Assembly: GCF_003590095.1 (NCBI RefSeq)
Contig: NC_039483.1
Location: forward strand, 11,222,001-11,286,000
Source of the DNA: Trichoplusia ni
Taxonomy: Eukaryota; Arthropoda; Insecta; Lepidoptera; Noctuidae
Reading direction: 5' to 3'
DNA: 64,000 nucleotides
The position numbers and the translations under genes were made by a program. Below are positions 22,288 through 32,288 of this stretch, one piece after another (position 1 is the first letter of the stretch; each line of letters opens with the position of its first letter). The notes under the pieces were generated by a model. That model was not told where the DNA came from. It was given only the letters and a program-made list of their open reading frames with translations, and searched no databases.

Positions 22288-25169
22288 TATCTAAATAAAT
22301 CTTTTCAAAAGCTGATGATGCTGTGGTTGTTATAGTCATTGGTTCCTTAATATTTTTCTGATACTTCTGTCTCTGGCATTTATCACATTTACGAACATAC
22401 TCTACGACATCTTTTTCTATAGATGACCAATAATAATACTTTTTTATATTATTCACCATCCTACGTATTCCTGCATGTCCACTTGTGGGTAAAATATGAA
22501 AGTCATTCTTAATGATCTTTCTTTCATCTATATCTTCCACTCTTCGTACACCCATCACTACACAAAATTTGAAATCTCCACATATTGATTTACTGCTCTC
22601 TTTTAAATATTTTGCCATTTCTTCTATCATCCTTTTGTTATAACAATTTTTCAAAATAACTACTTCTTTTATGCCATTTTCCACACAAAATGTAACTATA
22701 TCTTTCGACAACTCGTCTCGCGATGATGCCGATAAAGATCCACAGTTTATATAAATACTCGAGTTTTCTGGCATATACATTAACTTGCGCGACTTTGAAA
22801 ATATCTTCTTACAATAATTTTTGTTACGTAACTATTTTTTCCACTCATCTACACCTACTTGAAGTACTTCTATGTCATTTCCTTGTTTTTTAAGAACTTC
22901 TACGATCCTAGGGTGATCAGTCCTATTAATCGTAAAGTCTTTCTTACGAATATCCGAACTTTCTAACCGCTTGCACTGCGCTCTGGTCATTACAGATATA
23001 GTTTTTTCATGCATGCTCTTTAACTCTTCACTTGAAATTACTATTCTGGACAAAGCATCTGCGTATACATTTTTCTTTCCTTTTACATATTCGACCTCAA
23101 AGTCGTACTCTTCCAAACATAACCGAAATTTAGTCAATCTACTCGAAGGATCTGTCATGTTAAACAAATACAAAAGTGGTTTATGATCAGTTTTTACAAT
23201 GAACTTTCTCCCATATAAATATGGTCTAAAATACTTAACTGACCAAACTATAGCCAATAGTTCCTTCTCTATTATAGGATAATTTAACTCACTCTTGTTC
23301 AAAGATCTACTAGCATATGCAACTGGTTTTCCATTCCCATTGCACAAAACACTACCTACAGCAAATCCTGAACTATCTGTTTGCAATATAAAATTATTGC
23401 TGTCGGAAAATTTTGGATAATATAACACTGGAGGATTCATCAATGCTTGTTTTAACAATAAAAATGATTCCTCACATTGTTCGGTCTACTCAAACACTGT
23501 ATTCTTTTTACACAACTTATTCATTGGAATAACTATTCTAGCAAAGTTAGGAATAAATTTCCTATAATAATTTGCAAACGCTACAAAACGCTTGACCTCC
23601 TCACTATTTGTCGGACGCGGATAAGGTTTAATTACTACGACCTTTTCTGGATCTGGTGAAATACCTTCTGCTGAAATTACGTGTCCTAAATAAAGTATTT
23701 GCTTTTTTTAAAAATTCACATTTTGATGGATTAAGTTTAAGATTTACTTCTCTTAGACGTGAAAAAACTGACATAAGGTTCCGGTTATGTTCATCTAAAT
23801 TCCTTCCAAATATTACAAGGTCATCCAAATACACTAGACATTTGTCATAATTTAATCCAGACATGGCTACAGTCATTAGCCTATTAAACGCACTTGGACT
23901 TATTTTTAACCCCATAGGTAACCTGCACATTTGATATTGACCTTTATCTGTAGTAAAAGCCGTATATTTTTGACTATCATCGTTTTCACATAAACTACAT
24001 TGGTAGTAAGATTGAGATAAATCACAATGACTAAAGTAAACAGCTCCTGACATTGAATCCAAGATTTCACTTATATTCGGCAATGGAAATTTATCATCCT
24101 GAATTTTTTCGTTCAACTGCCTGTAATCTATCACTACGCGCCATTTTTTCTCACCACTACGATCCGCTTTTTTAGGAACTCTCAATACAGGACTAGACCA
24201 CTCGCTAACCGATTCTTCAATAATACCATTCTCTAGCATCTCCCGTACCTGCCTATCAACTTCCTTTTTCTGCATGTATGGTATCCTATACTGTTTCCTA
24301 TAGACTGGAGTAACATTGTCTTTTAATCGTATCGACTGCTCATATACATTCGTGACAGCTAATTTATCCCCCAGAATATGAAAAATATCTGGATATTTCG
24401 CGCATATTTATTCAACTGACAACCGCTCCTCGGGTCTCAAATAGTCAAGTTTAAGCAAAGAAAATATTTTCTTTACACGTTCAACGTCCTTTTCCAGTTT
24501 TACAAAATTACAACAATCGAAATCACTTAATGGAAAAACTTCTACATTCGACATACTACACATAACTTCCTCAGAAGTTGTGTTTAAAATTCTAATGGGT
24601 ATCATCCCATTCCTAGGCCTAGCCATCACACTAGCTAAAAAAACTCCTTTGCGTAATTCTTTCCTAATCACTACACAATCTCCTGCTCTATTAACAGGAA
24701 AATACTTTACTACTTCACAACGCGGAGGCACAGTTAACAAGAAATCATAGGTCTTTAGTGGCATCGAAACCAACTGCCGATCATGATTTTTAAGAGTCAA
24801 TCTGTTCGTCGAAAAATCTATAATACCACCATACTTCTGCAAGAAATCCTGTCCTAATATGCCAACTGACTTACAAGGCAAATCATCAAATATATAAAAC
24901 TTATGCAAGAATGAATACTGTCTGTATTCCAACTTTAAATATACATAACCTATAGCTCGCAAACTACCTCCTACACCATTAATCACTAACTTTTCCTTAA
25001 CTACTTTACAGCATAAAGCGTTATCATATATATAAATATTTTTTACGGCTGATATTGACGCACCAGTATCTACTAACCATTCTGTATCTATACTATTTAT
25101 TAATAAATTAAACCAGTTAATACTATCGCAAGCTAAAATATGCTTAGACTCGAAAAAACTGCGTTTCAT
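22288..25169 (-). pseudogene. Gypsy C pol (protease, RT, RNase H, partial integrase)
   Basis: The protease (WLVDTGASISAVK) keeps its DTG triad. One stop (TAA near 24408) separates it from RT, which continues in the same frame: VVIDYRQLNEK, FSHCDLSQSYYQ, MGLKISPSAFNRLM and VYLDDLVIFG. A T-run indel near 23701-23708 shifts the frame; a TAG replaces a Trp codon near 23488. RNase H is intact in motif (RSLNKSELNYPIIEKELLAI, KTDHKPLLYL, ADALSRI). Integrase keeps its HHCC domain (HILPTSGHAG, CDKCQRQK) and ends at the first Asp. The protease ORF overlaps the gag end, consistent with frameshift expression of pol. Confidence 0.85.
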
Positions 25170-26253
25170 TCAACTGTCCGCCTTCGTTACTTCGTGACAT
25201 TGACACTGACTTTGAATCAGTATCGCCCCGCGCGTGCTCAAAGTACGCTACACGCCTTCGACCTTGCTGAGTCTGGCGTCCGCGATAAGCATTATTGCTG
25301 CGACCGCGCATTCCACCGTTATGCCATATGTTGACATTTTTGCGCGTACGTTGCGCGTGTGAATTTCCTACAGCGTGCCGCCTAAAACTATCTCTACGAC
25401 CTCTATTGCACGTAGAAAAACCTTTACTCGTGGGCCAGCGTTGGTACGTCATGACTTGTGACGACGAAGCACAATTTTCGTCTTCTGCTACCCTAATAGC
25501 ATCTTTTAAGCAAGTTAAATTCCGTGCCGTAATGATCGTACCAAGGCGTTGATTACGAAGACCGTCAGCAAACTTCCTAATCGCATATTTTTCGTTCAAT
25601 GGTTGTAACATTTTATAGGCTTCCGAATTTTCCCCGGCTTGGGAAATAGTCAAATTGACCATCAACTTCTCTATCTCTGCTCCGAATTCCGCAACTGATT
25701 TTTCATTTTGTCTAGCGCGAGAAAGTTTGGCTTGCACCGCTACATCTGACTCTACTGTCAGTAAATGTTTTTTCATGTCAGCCAACAGACTATCTACCGA
25801 CGCGTAACTAAAGGACAACCGAATCCTAGCACCCTGGGTAAGTCGTGTGGTCAGTACAAACTTAATCAAAAGAGCACTATCAGCCCCTTCTAACATAGAG
25901 CTATATAATCCTATGGCATCAATTAAATCTTGAGTTACTTGCTCATCCCCATTAATTTTCGGGAGTAAACTGACCGCCGTTTTCAATGAAAACTTTTCTG
26001 CCGCCATTTTTTGTTCGTTCTCAAACTTTATAGTATTTATGTACAAACTCTCTATTTTACTTATTAACTGCACTAATTCCTCTGAAAATTTGCTCGATCC
26101 TGCAACTATACATTCAAATTTATCATAAATGGCTTTTGCTTCGCTTATCTTCTTATCAAAGTTTTGTCCCTGTCGCCTACTGGGACCTAACTTAACAATA
26201 GATTCTTTTAATAACTTTAACTGTAAAAATAGCGACGTTAATTCTGCTTCCAT
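25144..26253 (-). CDS. Gypsy C gag
   Basis: 369-residue open frame beginning MEAELTSLF. The N-terminal half is helical with a coiled-coil look; the middle has the capsid-like stretch SVAEFGAEIEKLMVNLT and FADGLRNQRLGTII typical of Gypsy/412-like gags; the C-terminus is very Arg/Gly/Asn-rich (RGRRDSFRRH, MRGRSNNAYRGR) instead of carrying a CCHC knuckle. The basic tail presumably binds RNA. It ends FFRV and overlaps pol by 26 bp in another frame. No internal stop, so gag alone may be intact. Confidence 0.75.
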   Translation of the reverse strand: MEAELTSLFLQLKLLKESIVKLGPSRRQGQNFDKKISEAKAIYDKFECIVAGSSKFSEELVQLISKIESLYINTIKFENEQKMAAEKFSLKTAVSLLPKINGDEQVTQDLIDAIGLYSSMLEGADSALLIKFVLTTRLTQGARIRLSFSYASVDSLLADMKKHLLTVESDVAVQAKLSRARQNEKSVAEFGAEIEKLMVNLTISQAGENSEAYKMLQPLNEKYAIRKFADGLRNQRLGTIITARNLTCLKDAIRVAEDENCASSSQVMTYQRWPTSKGFSTCNRGRRDSFRRHAVGNSHAQRTRKNVNIWHNGGMRGRSNNAYRGRQTQQGRRRVAYFEHARGDTDSKSVSMSRSNEGGQLNETQFFRV

Positions 26254-26751
26254 TAAAACAAAAAACTTATTGTCTCTAATTCATAATAAACCACAATATT
26301 TACCACAGCACTTAGTACACATTTAAACACTTACTTCTGTTCTTCCCGTCGCTCCGTACGCTCCTATTTAGGCCATTTGCACTACTTTCTGTACCTCTCT
26401 CTGCCGTATTTTCTCCTCGATCCAGTTCTGGTGGCACTTTCTATACAACCGGACTGCCAACGATCATAAGTGCAAAACAAATGGCGATAAAAAAACAACA
26501 CCGTGTTTGTTGTTGCTAACTGCTCCTGTGTCACTGTTGCGGCATTTGATCCTCCTGCTGCCGTCTGAGCGATCACCACTTCTTCTTTGGATGTCGTGGT
26601 TCCCATGGCCGGCTTATTCTGAAGTGACGCTTATCATTTGGAATGCGTAAATTGCGATGGTGAATAGCCCTAGGTCAGGCAACTGCAACGCCGGCTGTCC
26701 AGCCACTGTGATGATTTGTAGTTAGTGTCGCTGTGATGCTGCTACGCCATC
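26254..26751 (-). other. Untranslated leader of Gypsy C
   Basis: About 500 bp between the primer-binding site and the gag ATG. It is moderately GC-rich near the tandem array and otherwise unremarkable. Short ORFs (for example 26382-26606) have no family features. It presumably carries packaging signals, which cannot be recognised by eye. Confidence 0.5.
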
Positions 26752-26845
26752 CGCTCGCATGGCAGGGTCCGCTCGAATGGCAGGGTCCGCTCGAATGGCA
26801 GGGTCCGCTCGAATGGCAGGGTCCGCTCGAATGGCAGGGTCGCCA
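26752..26845 (-). repeat. Primer-binding site of Gypsy C with 18-bp tandem expansion
   Basis: Next to the LTR, on the minus strand, TGGCGACCCTGCCATTCGAG begins. TGGCGACC is the tRNA-Arg-type site known for mdg1/412 elements. The following 18-bp unit (GACCCTGCCATTCGAGCG) is repeated five times (26752-26841), the last unit having one substitution. The array begins at the primer-binding site itself. Confidence 0.75.
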
Positions 26846-27131
26846 TGTGATGTTGGGCTTGCCAACCGTCCGACAGGTAGGGTCCTTAGGTGGTGATGGA
26901 TGGTAGACGTGCCAATAAAACACAGAACTACATGTTAAGGTATAGTTAAGGCAACTAATACCTTATAAGAAGTGCTCTCTTTATTCAACATAACAATACT
27001 ATTTATATGAAAAACTACGTGCTTGTCTTAACTAATTAATATCTTATTGTACGTTGAATTCCTATTGTCTACTTATCTTAACATTATCTATACTTAGACA
27101 ACTATCTACTACGTGATGTACCAAATATACA
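26846..27131 (-). repeat. 5' LTR of Gypsy C
   Basis: 286 bp, read on the minus strand from TGTATATTTGG to CATCACA, immediately followed by the primer-binding site. TG...CA ends, a TATAAATA box near 27003 and an AATAAA signal near 26983 fit an LTR. The opposite LTR is absent. The LINE starts at its outer edge. Confidence 0.75.
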
Positions 27132-27135
27132 ATAC

Positions 27136-27732
27136 GTGATCATAGATCACACCACAGCAGAGGTGCGGATCACCGGTCTGGATGATTCCGTGACCCCCGA
27201 CGAAGTGGTGGCGGCCGTTGCCCGTAGCGGAGAGTGTCCGCCGGATAGGGTGCGGGCCGGCGACATACGCACCGACGCCACCGGACTCGGCGCAGTCTGG
27301 GTTCGGTGCCCCGTGGCGTCGGCGAAGAAGATCGCCGTAGCTGGCGAAGTGAAGGTGGGCTGGGTTGCAGCGAGGGTAAAACTCCTGCAACCCCGGGCTT
27401 TGAGGTGCTTCCGGTGCCTGGAAAAGGGGCACGTCCGGGCAAAGTGCACCTCCACAGCAGACCGCAGCGATCTCTGCTATCGCTGCGGTCAGCCCGGTCA
27501 CAAGGCGGCCCAGTGTTCCGCCGCGCTAAACTGCTGCCTGTGTTCGGCCGCGGGGAAGCCGGCTGAACACAGATTGGGCGGGGGAGCCTGTGGCATGCCC
27601 ACCAGCACTGCCAAAAAGGCAGGGAAGAGGAGCTCCAAGCCTGCCGGGGTAACCTCGCAGCTCCCGCAGGCTGGTAGCTCCGCGACCGACTCCCGGTCCG
27701 GGACTATTGCCGGGGGAATGGATTGTCAATAA
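27136..27732 (+). CDS. LINE ORF1, C-terminal part (gag-like, zinc knuckles)
   Basis: Partial ORF1 whose true start is missing: the initial codons run from the junction, so the first Met is not meaningful. It shows an RNA-recognition-like fold stretch (EVRITGLDDSVTPDEVVAAV) followed by three zinc knuckles: CFRCLEKGHVRAKC, CYRCGQPGHKAAQC and CCLCSAAGKPAEHRLGGGAC. This triple-knuckle tail is typical of R1-clade ORF1 proteins, which bind element RNA and form the RNP. It ends in TAA at 27730-27732, overlapping the ORF2 ATG. Confidence 0.85.
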   Translation: MIIDHTTAEVRITGLDDSVTPDEVVAAVARSGECPPDRVRAGDIRTDATGLGAVWVRCPVASAKKIAVAGEVKVGWVAARVKLLQPRALRCFRCLEKGHVRAKCTSTADRSDLCYRCGQPGHKAAQCSAALNCCLCSAAGKPAEHRLGGGACGMPTSTAKKAGKRSSKPAGVTSQLPQAGSSATDSRSGTIAGGMDCQ

Positions 27733-30700
27733 TGGCGCAATTCCATTTCCTCCAGGGCAACATCAATCACTCTGCCAGAGTTCAGGATCTTCTACTACAG
27801 ACTATGGCAGGGTGGTCGATGGACGTGGCTGTGGTCGCCGAGCCGTACTTCGTCCCCGCCCGTGACAACTGGTTGGGGTGCGCTGACGGTTTGGTGGCCA
27901 TTATTGTCGGGACTCTGATCGACCCGTCCAGGGGCCGCGGCTGGGTTGCCGCGGTTTCGGACGGCATCGCCGCGTATTTCTCCCCCAACAAGAGTCTCGC
28001 CGACTTCGAGGGTTTCCTTGTCGAGTTGGGCGCCGTCGTGAACCGCTACCACCCTCGTCCCGTGCTGGTGCTCGGGGATCTCAACGCCAAGTCATCGGCG
28101 TGGGGATCTCCGGTCACTGACTCTCGGGGCGAGGCGTTGGAAGAGTGGGCGGTGACGACCGGTCTGGTCGTCCTGAATCGGGGTTCGGAATACACGTGCG
28201 TGCGGCAGCTGGGCGGGTCAATTGTGGACGTCTCGTTCACAAGCCCCTCTGTCGCCGGCCGAGTCCGCGACTGGCGTGTCGCCGTGGAGGTGGAAACGTT
28301 ATCGGACCATCGTTATATCCGGTTCGACGTCTCCGCCCAGACCGCGAGCGGCCGCCATCCAACAACCCCGATCAACGACGGCCCCCGATGGGCGCTCAAG
28401 CGCATCGACAGGGAACTACTCGAGGAAGCTGCTTTAGTCCAGTCCTGGATCTGGGAGTCGGCGACGGACGGCCCCGTCGACGTCGAAGCGGTGGCGCTGT
28501 GGTTTCGCGGGGCGATGACGCTGATTTGCGAGGCGTCCATGCCCCGTGTAAGCCAACAGTCCGCAAGGCGCCGGGTGTACTGGTGGACCGACGAGATCGC
28601 GCGGCTGCGCGTTGAGTGCGTCGCAGCTCGCCGCCGGTACACTCGATACCGGAGACGATGTCGACGGGATCCCGTCGAGGAGGGCGCGCTGTATGAGGTG
28701 TACTGCGCGTCCAAGGAGACTCTGTGGCTGGCCATCGGCGACTCGAAGTCGCGTGCCAGGGAGGAGCTGCTGGGGTCCCTGGACCGGGATCCGTGGTTGC
28801 GCCCGTACCGTTGGGTACGGGGCAAGTTGCGTCCCTGGGCGCCCCCAGTGGTCCAGGGCATGCAGCCCCAGTTGCTAGAGGCGGTGGTGTCGGCCCTCTT
28901 CCCTGAGCGGACGGGACACGACGCTTCGCCCTCAGCCACAGATTCTCCTGAAGAGGAGGGCACCGATGTCCCCGAGGTGACGCAAACAGAGACGAGAGCA
29001 GCCGTGTCGCGACTCCGGGCGAAAAACACGGCGCCCGGACCCGACGGAGTTCCCGGTCGAGCTCTCGTCTTAGCTCTGAAGGAGCTAGAGCCCCAGCTGA
29101 GGGAGCTCTTCACGACATGCCTCGAGCGGGGTCAGTTTCCCAGTTTGTGGAAGGAGGGGAGGCTGGTCCTGCTCAGAAAGGAAGGGCGCCCCGCGGACTC
29201 GCCGTCCGCATACCGGCCCATAGTGCTGCTAGACGAGGCGGGCAAACTGTTCGAGCGAATCATCGCAGATCGCCTCGTCAGCCACTTGTGCAGAGAGGGG
29301 CCGGACCTGGACGACAACCAGTTTGGTTTTCGTCGGGGGCGCTCCACCATAGACGCCATCATGCGCGTGAGGGCCCTGGCGGAGGAGACAGTGTCCCGGG
29401 GTGGGGTGGTGCTGGCGGTGTCGTTGGATATCTCCAACGCCTTCAACACCCTACCCTGGAGTTGTATTCGGGAGGCCCTAAAATATCATCGTGTGCCCCC
29501 TACCTCCGTCGTACAGTAGGGGCTTATCTGGAGGATAGGTGCGTCACCTATCGGGGACGTGACGGTGCTGGTCGGCACCTTATGTCGTGCGGTGTTCCGC
29601 AGGGATCGGTTTTGGGGCCGCTCCTGTGGAACATCGGCTACGACTGGGTGCTGAGAGGCGAGCTACCGTCGGGGCGCCGACTTGACGTGCTACGCGGACG
29701 ACACGCTAGTCACAGCCCGGGGGAGCTCGCACAGGGAGGCGGCGTTGATAGCCACGGCTGCGGTGTCACAGGTGGTGAACCGTATCCGGCGCCTGGGCCT
29801 AGAAGTGGCCCTGAATAAGTCGGAGGCCATGGTGTTTTATGGCCCCCGACGTGCACCGGCGCCGGGATCACACATCGTGGTCAGTGGGGCCCGGATAGCT
29901 GTCGAGTCCACCATGAAGTACCTGGGATTGGTGCTCGACAGCCGATGGGAATTCGGACCCCACTTCCGGCGCCTGGCGCCCAAGCTGATGGGCGCGGCGG
30001 GCGCGCTCTCAACGCTGCTTCCCAACATGGGGGGCCCGAGCACCGCCTGTAGGCGGTTGTACGTGGGAATCGTGCGGTCCATGGCCCTGTATGGGGCCCC
30101 TGTGTGGGCGATGGACCTGACGGCCGGCACACTCGCCATTCTGCGTAATCCGCAGAGGGCGATGGCCGTCAGAGTCGTCCGCGGGTACCGCACGATCTCC
30201 TACGAGGCGGCTTGCGTAATGGCCGGATCCCCGCCCTGGGAACTGGAGGCGAAAGTACTCGCGTCGTTGTACCGATGGTGCGAGGAAGAGCGGGCACGGG
30301 GCTCGAGACCGGTGCAGCGACAGATCGCACTGCGCCGAGCAGAGCTCCGTCAGGTCTTGGTAGCGGAATGGCGGGAAAGGCTTCTGCGCCCTGCCGCCGG
30401 CCTCGCAACCGTCGAGGCGATCCGGCCAGTGCTCGACGACTGGCTCGGGAGAAGGCACGGCTCCCTGTCGTTCAGGGTGACGCAGATGCTGTCGGGGCAC
30501 GGTTGCTTCGGCAAGTACCTGTGTCGCATAAACAGGGAGCCGGACGCTCGGTGCCACCACTGCGTCCATTGCGGGGAGGACACGGCGCAACACACTCTCG
30601 CCGAGTGTGTGGCTTGGGAAGAGCAGCGCCGTGTCCTCACAAATGAAGTAGGAGACGATCTGTCGCTGCCGGCCGTAGTGCGGAAGATGGTCGGTAGCGC

Positions 30701-30857
30701 AGCGTCGTGGGACGCGGTGGTATCCTTCTGCGAGGACGTGATGTCGCAGAAGGAAGCTGCGGAGCGGGAGAGGGAGATCTCGACTCCCTTCCCCGGCCGC
30801 AGAAAGCGCACCGGGCGCAGGAGGAGGGCGGACAACGCCCTCTTCCAGCCCCCATGA
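27732..30857 (+). pseudogene. LINE ORF2 (APE endonuclease and reverse transcriptase), two frameshifts
   Basis: ATG at 27732 in TAATG. N-terminus: AP-endonuclease-like domain (FLQGNINHSARVQDLL, VVAEPY, VLGDLNAKSSAWGS, SDHRYIRF). Reverse transcriptase: TAPGPDGVPGRAL, YRPIVLLDEAGKLFERII, QFGFRRGRSTIDAI and DISNAFNTLPW; the GVPQGSVLGPLLWN and CYADDTLV boxes lie in other frames. C-terminus: zinc motif CHHCVHCGEDTAQHTLAEC, standard for R1-type ORF2. A missing C in a C run near 29497 ends the frame at 29519; a second shift near 29680 restores the YADD frame. The protein nicks the target and primes cDNA synthesis there; this copy is inactive unless these are assembly errors. Confidence 0.9.
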
Positions 30858-31199
30858 ATGGGTTCAGGGGCGCGGGACTTGGGGAAGCCCCCCTATTCCA
30901 TGGACCCGAGGCGGAGGCGCGAGCGAGTGTCGGCGCGCGCCTCTGAGGCGGTGCACGAGGTAGGCAAACACCTCACTACCCCGTGCACGAGGCGAGGCCT
31001 GGACTGACCGGGCCAGCACTAGTGCGGGGCTGCGGAAGAATTTGGACTCCCGCGGCCCCGCGTGCCCACGTGCGAGGAGACACACCAGGGGGTTTTAGCC
31101 GCAAGAGTCCGGCACACCTCTCCGCCTCTCCCCTGGCGAAGGAAGTCCATGAGGATTTCCCCCCGAAAAAACGAACAAAAAAAAAAGAAAAAAAAAGGC
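30858..31199 (+). other. LINE 3' UTR with stem-loop and A-rich tail
   Basis: About 340 bp of GC-rich 3' UTR. At 30951-30988 GTGCACG/GGTAG pairs with CTACC/CGTGCAC to make a 12-bp stem with a single bulge around a 12-nt loop. The tail is A-rich with G and C interruptions. R1-type RTs can recognise 3' UTR structures, so the hairpin may matter for template choice (inference). Confidence 0.6.
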
Positions 31200-31852
31200 T
31201 TATAAAACGCGGCTGGTGAAAAGACAGCTTCTTGGTATCTCGTCCATACCAAGTACCAAAGAATTGTCATAATGTAAGCACAACATTCAACAGTCCGGTT
31301 GCTAGATACACAATTACACCAATAACTTTGGATACCATTTCTAGGTTGGTCTTCAAATGAGGGAAGCTCGTCATATAAAAAATACGTGTAATATTCACGC
31401 CTGGACGTATGTCTCGATTTAATACGTCCTCTTAATAGAAGAGGATGATTTCCTTCAATTTCAAGTGCTGCGAAACTATTTGTTAAACTTGAGTTCTCCA
31501 ATAATAACTCCCATTCATTAGAATGCGCATAAAGCTTATTATAAAACAGCAAGGCTGATTTAATTAAGGTAAGCACTAAATAACCTGCACTTTGCTGACA
31601 TCCATCAAATATGCATCGCCTAGATGTATTAGCACAACATCTATAATTAGGTAGGGCAATTGATGAAACATCTTGACCTGGGCCAAGATGAAGTTGTGGG
31701 CCAAGTGGTGGAGGAATTGGTATTTGGATATTTTGATCAGGTTGGTGATCTTCTAAGTCGTCAAAACGGTTGGAATCAGTAATAATTCTTTGGCTCACTT
31801 CTCTGTTAGCTCTCATGTAACAACCATGACATAAAAAGTTGGCTGCTCTAAC
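31200..31852 (-). pseudogene. Transposase-like gene, last exon, copy 2
   Basis: Here the frame is uninterrupted from the acceptor (CAG before GTTAGAGC) through the zinc motifs (CHGC; RCCANTSRRCIFDGC), the RGRIKSRHTS segment and a SWIM-like motif (YWCNCVSSNRTVECCAYI). One Gly to Glu and one His to Tyr change lie within the SWIM motif, whose Cys-His ligands would be affected by the latter. The catalytic centre expected between RCIFDGC and RIKSRHTS is absent. It ends by running into LINE A-rich sequence at 31199. Confidence 0.5.
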
Positions 31853-32288
31853 CTGAAAAAAAAAGATGAAACTAATACCACTCACACTTGACAATCAATT
31901 TATAAACTCTATATAACTCTATATTTGTAAACTCAAATGTATGTACATAACAATATTATTATTTTACTAGCTTGTGCCCGCGACTTCGTCCGCGTGGAAT
32001 AGTGACTTCCGGCAGAAAAGTATAGATAGCTGTGTCCGCGACTCCGTCAGCGTGTAACTCCTTGTGTATTAAGTTAATGTATTGGTAATATTTATTATTA
32101 TTATTTATATTGGTAATATTGTTTAGATCACGTTCACATAAGGCTTAACCCTTTATAAGACACAGAACTTAAAAATATTTATAGCTTTTAAACTTTATAA
32201 TAATGTGTTAAGGTTCAAATTCTGGTGGCAATATAAGTACCACTGCCTTATAAAGGTAAGGTAAAGGTACCTATAAAACGAAAATACT

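Larger units (their letters stand above)
22288..27131 (-). mobile_element. Ty3/Gypsy retrotransposon C, 3' truncated by Helitron copy 2
   Basis: Reading from right to left: 5' LTR, primer-binding site with tandem expansion, gag, protease, RT, RNase H, integrase. The integrase stops right after the first catalytic Asp (FEKIYLD) where the Helitron CTAG end begins. The missing half of integrase and the 3' LTR are not found on the other side of the Helitron. Same lineage as Gypsy A. Confidence 0.85.
27132..31199 (+). mobile_element. R1-clade (SART-like) non-LTR retrotransposon, 5' truncated
   Basis: GC-rich (unlike its AT-rich surroundings) element with the C-terminal part of ORF1, ORF2, a 3' UTR and an A-rich tail (31172-31199, A runs broken by G and C). 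The ORF1 stop and ORF2 start overlap as TAATG, the stop-start arrangement experimentally described for SART1. Inserted or broken directly at the outer end of Gypsy C's LTR; its tail joins the composite block at 31200. No (TTAGG)n telomeric repeat flanks it. The 5' end lacks the coiled-coil part of ORF1. Confidence 0.85.

Noticed and set aside
27000..27131. Possible separate gene upstream of the LINE
   Set aside because: Sequence is the 5' LTR of Gypsy C, with TG...CA ends and an adjoining primer-binding site.
27147..30855. Many long antisense and alternative-frame ORFs across the LINE
   Set aside because: They are shadows of a GC-rich coding sequence with few stops; none has domain motifs.
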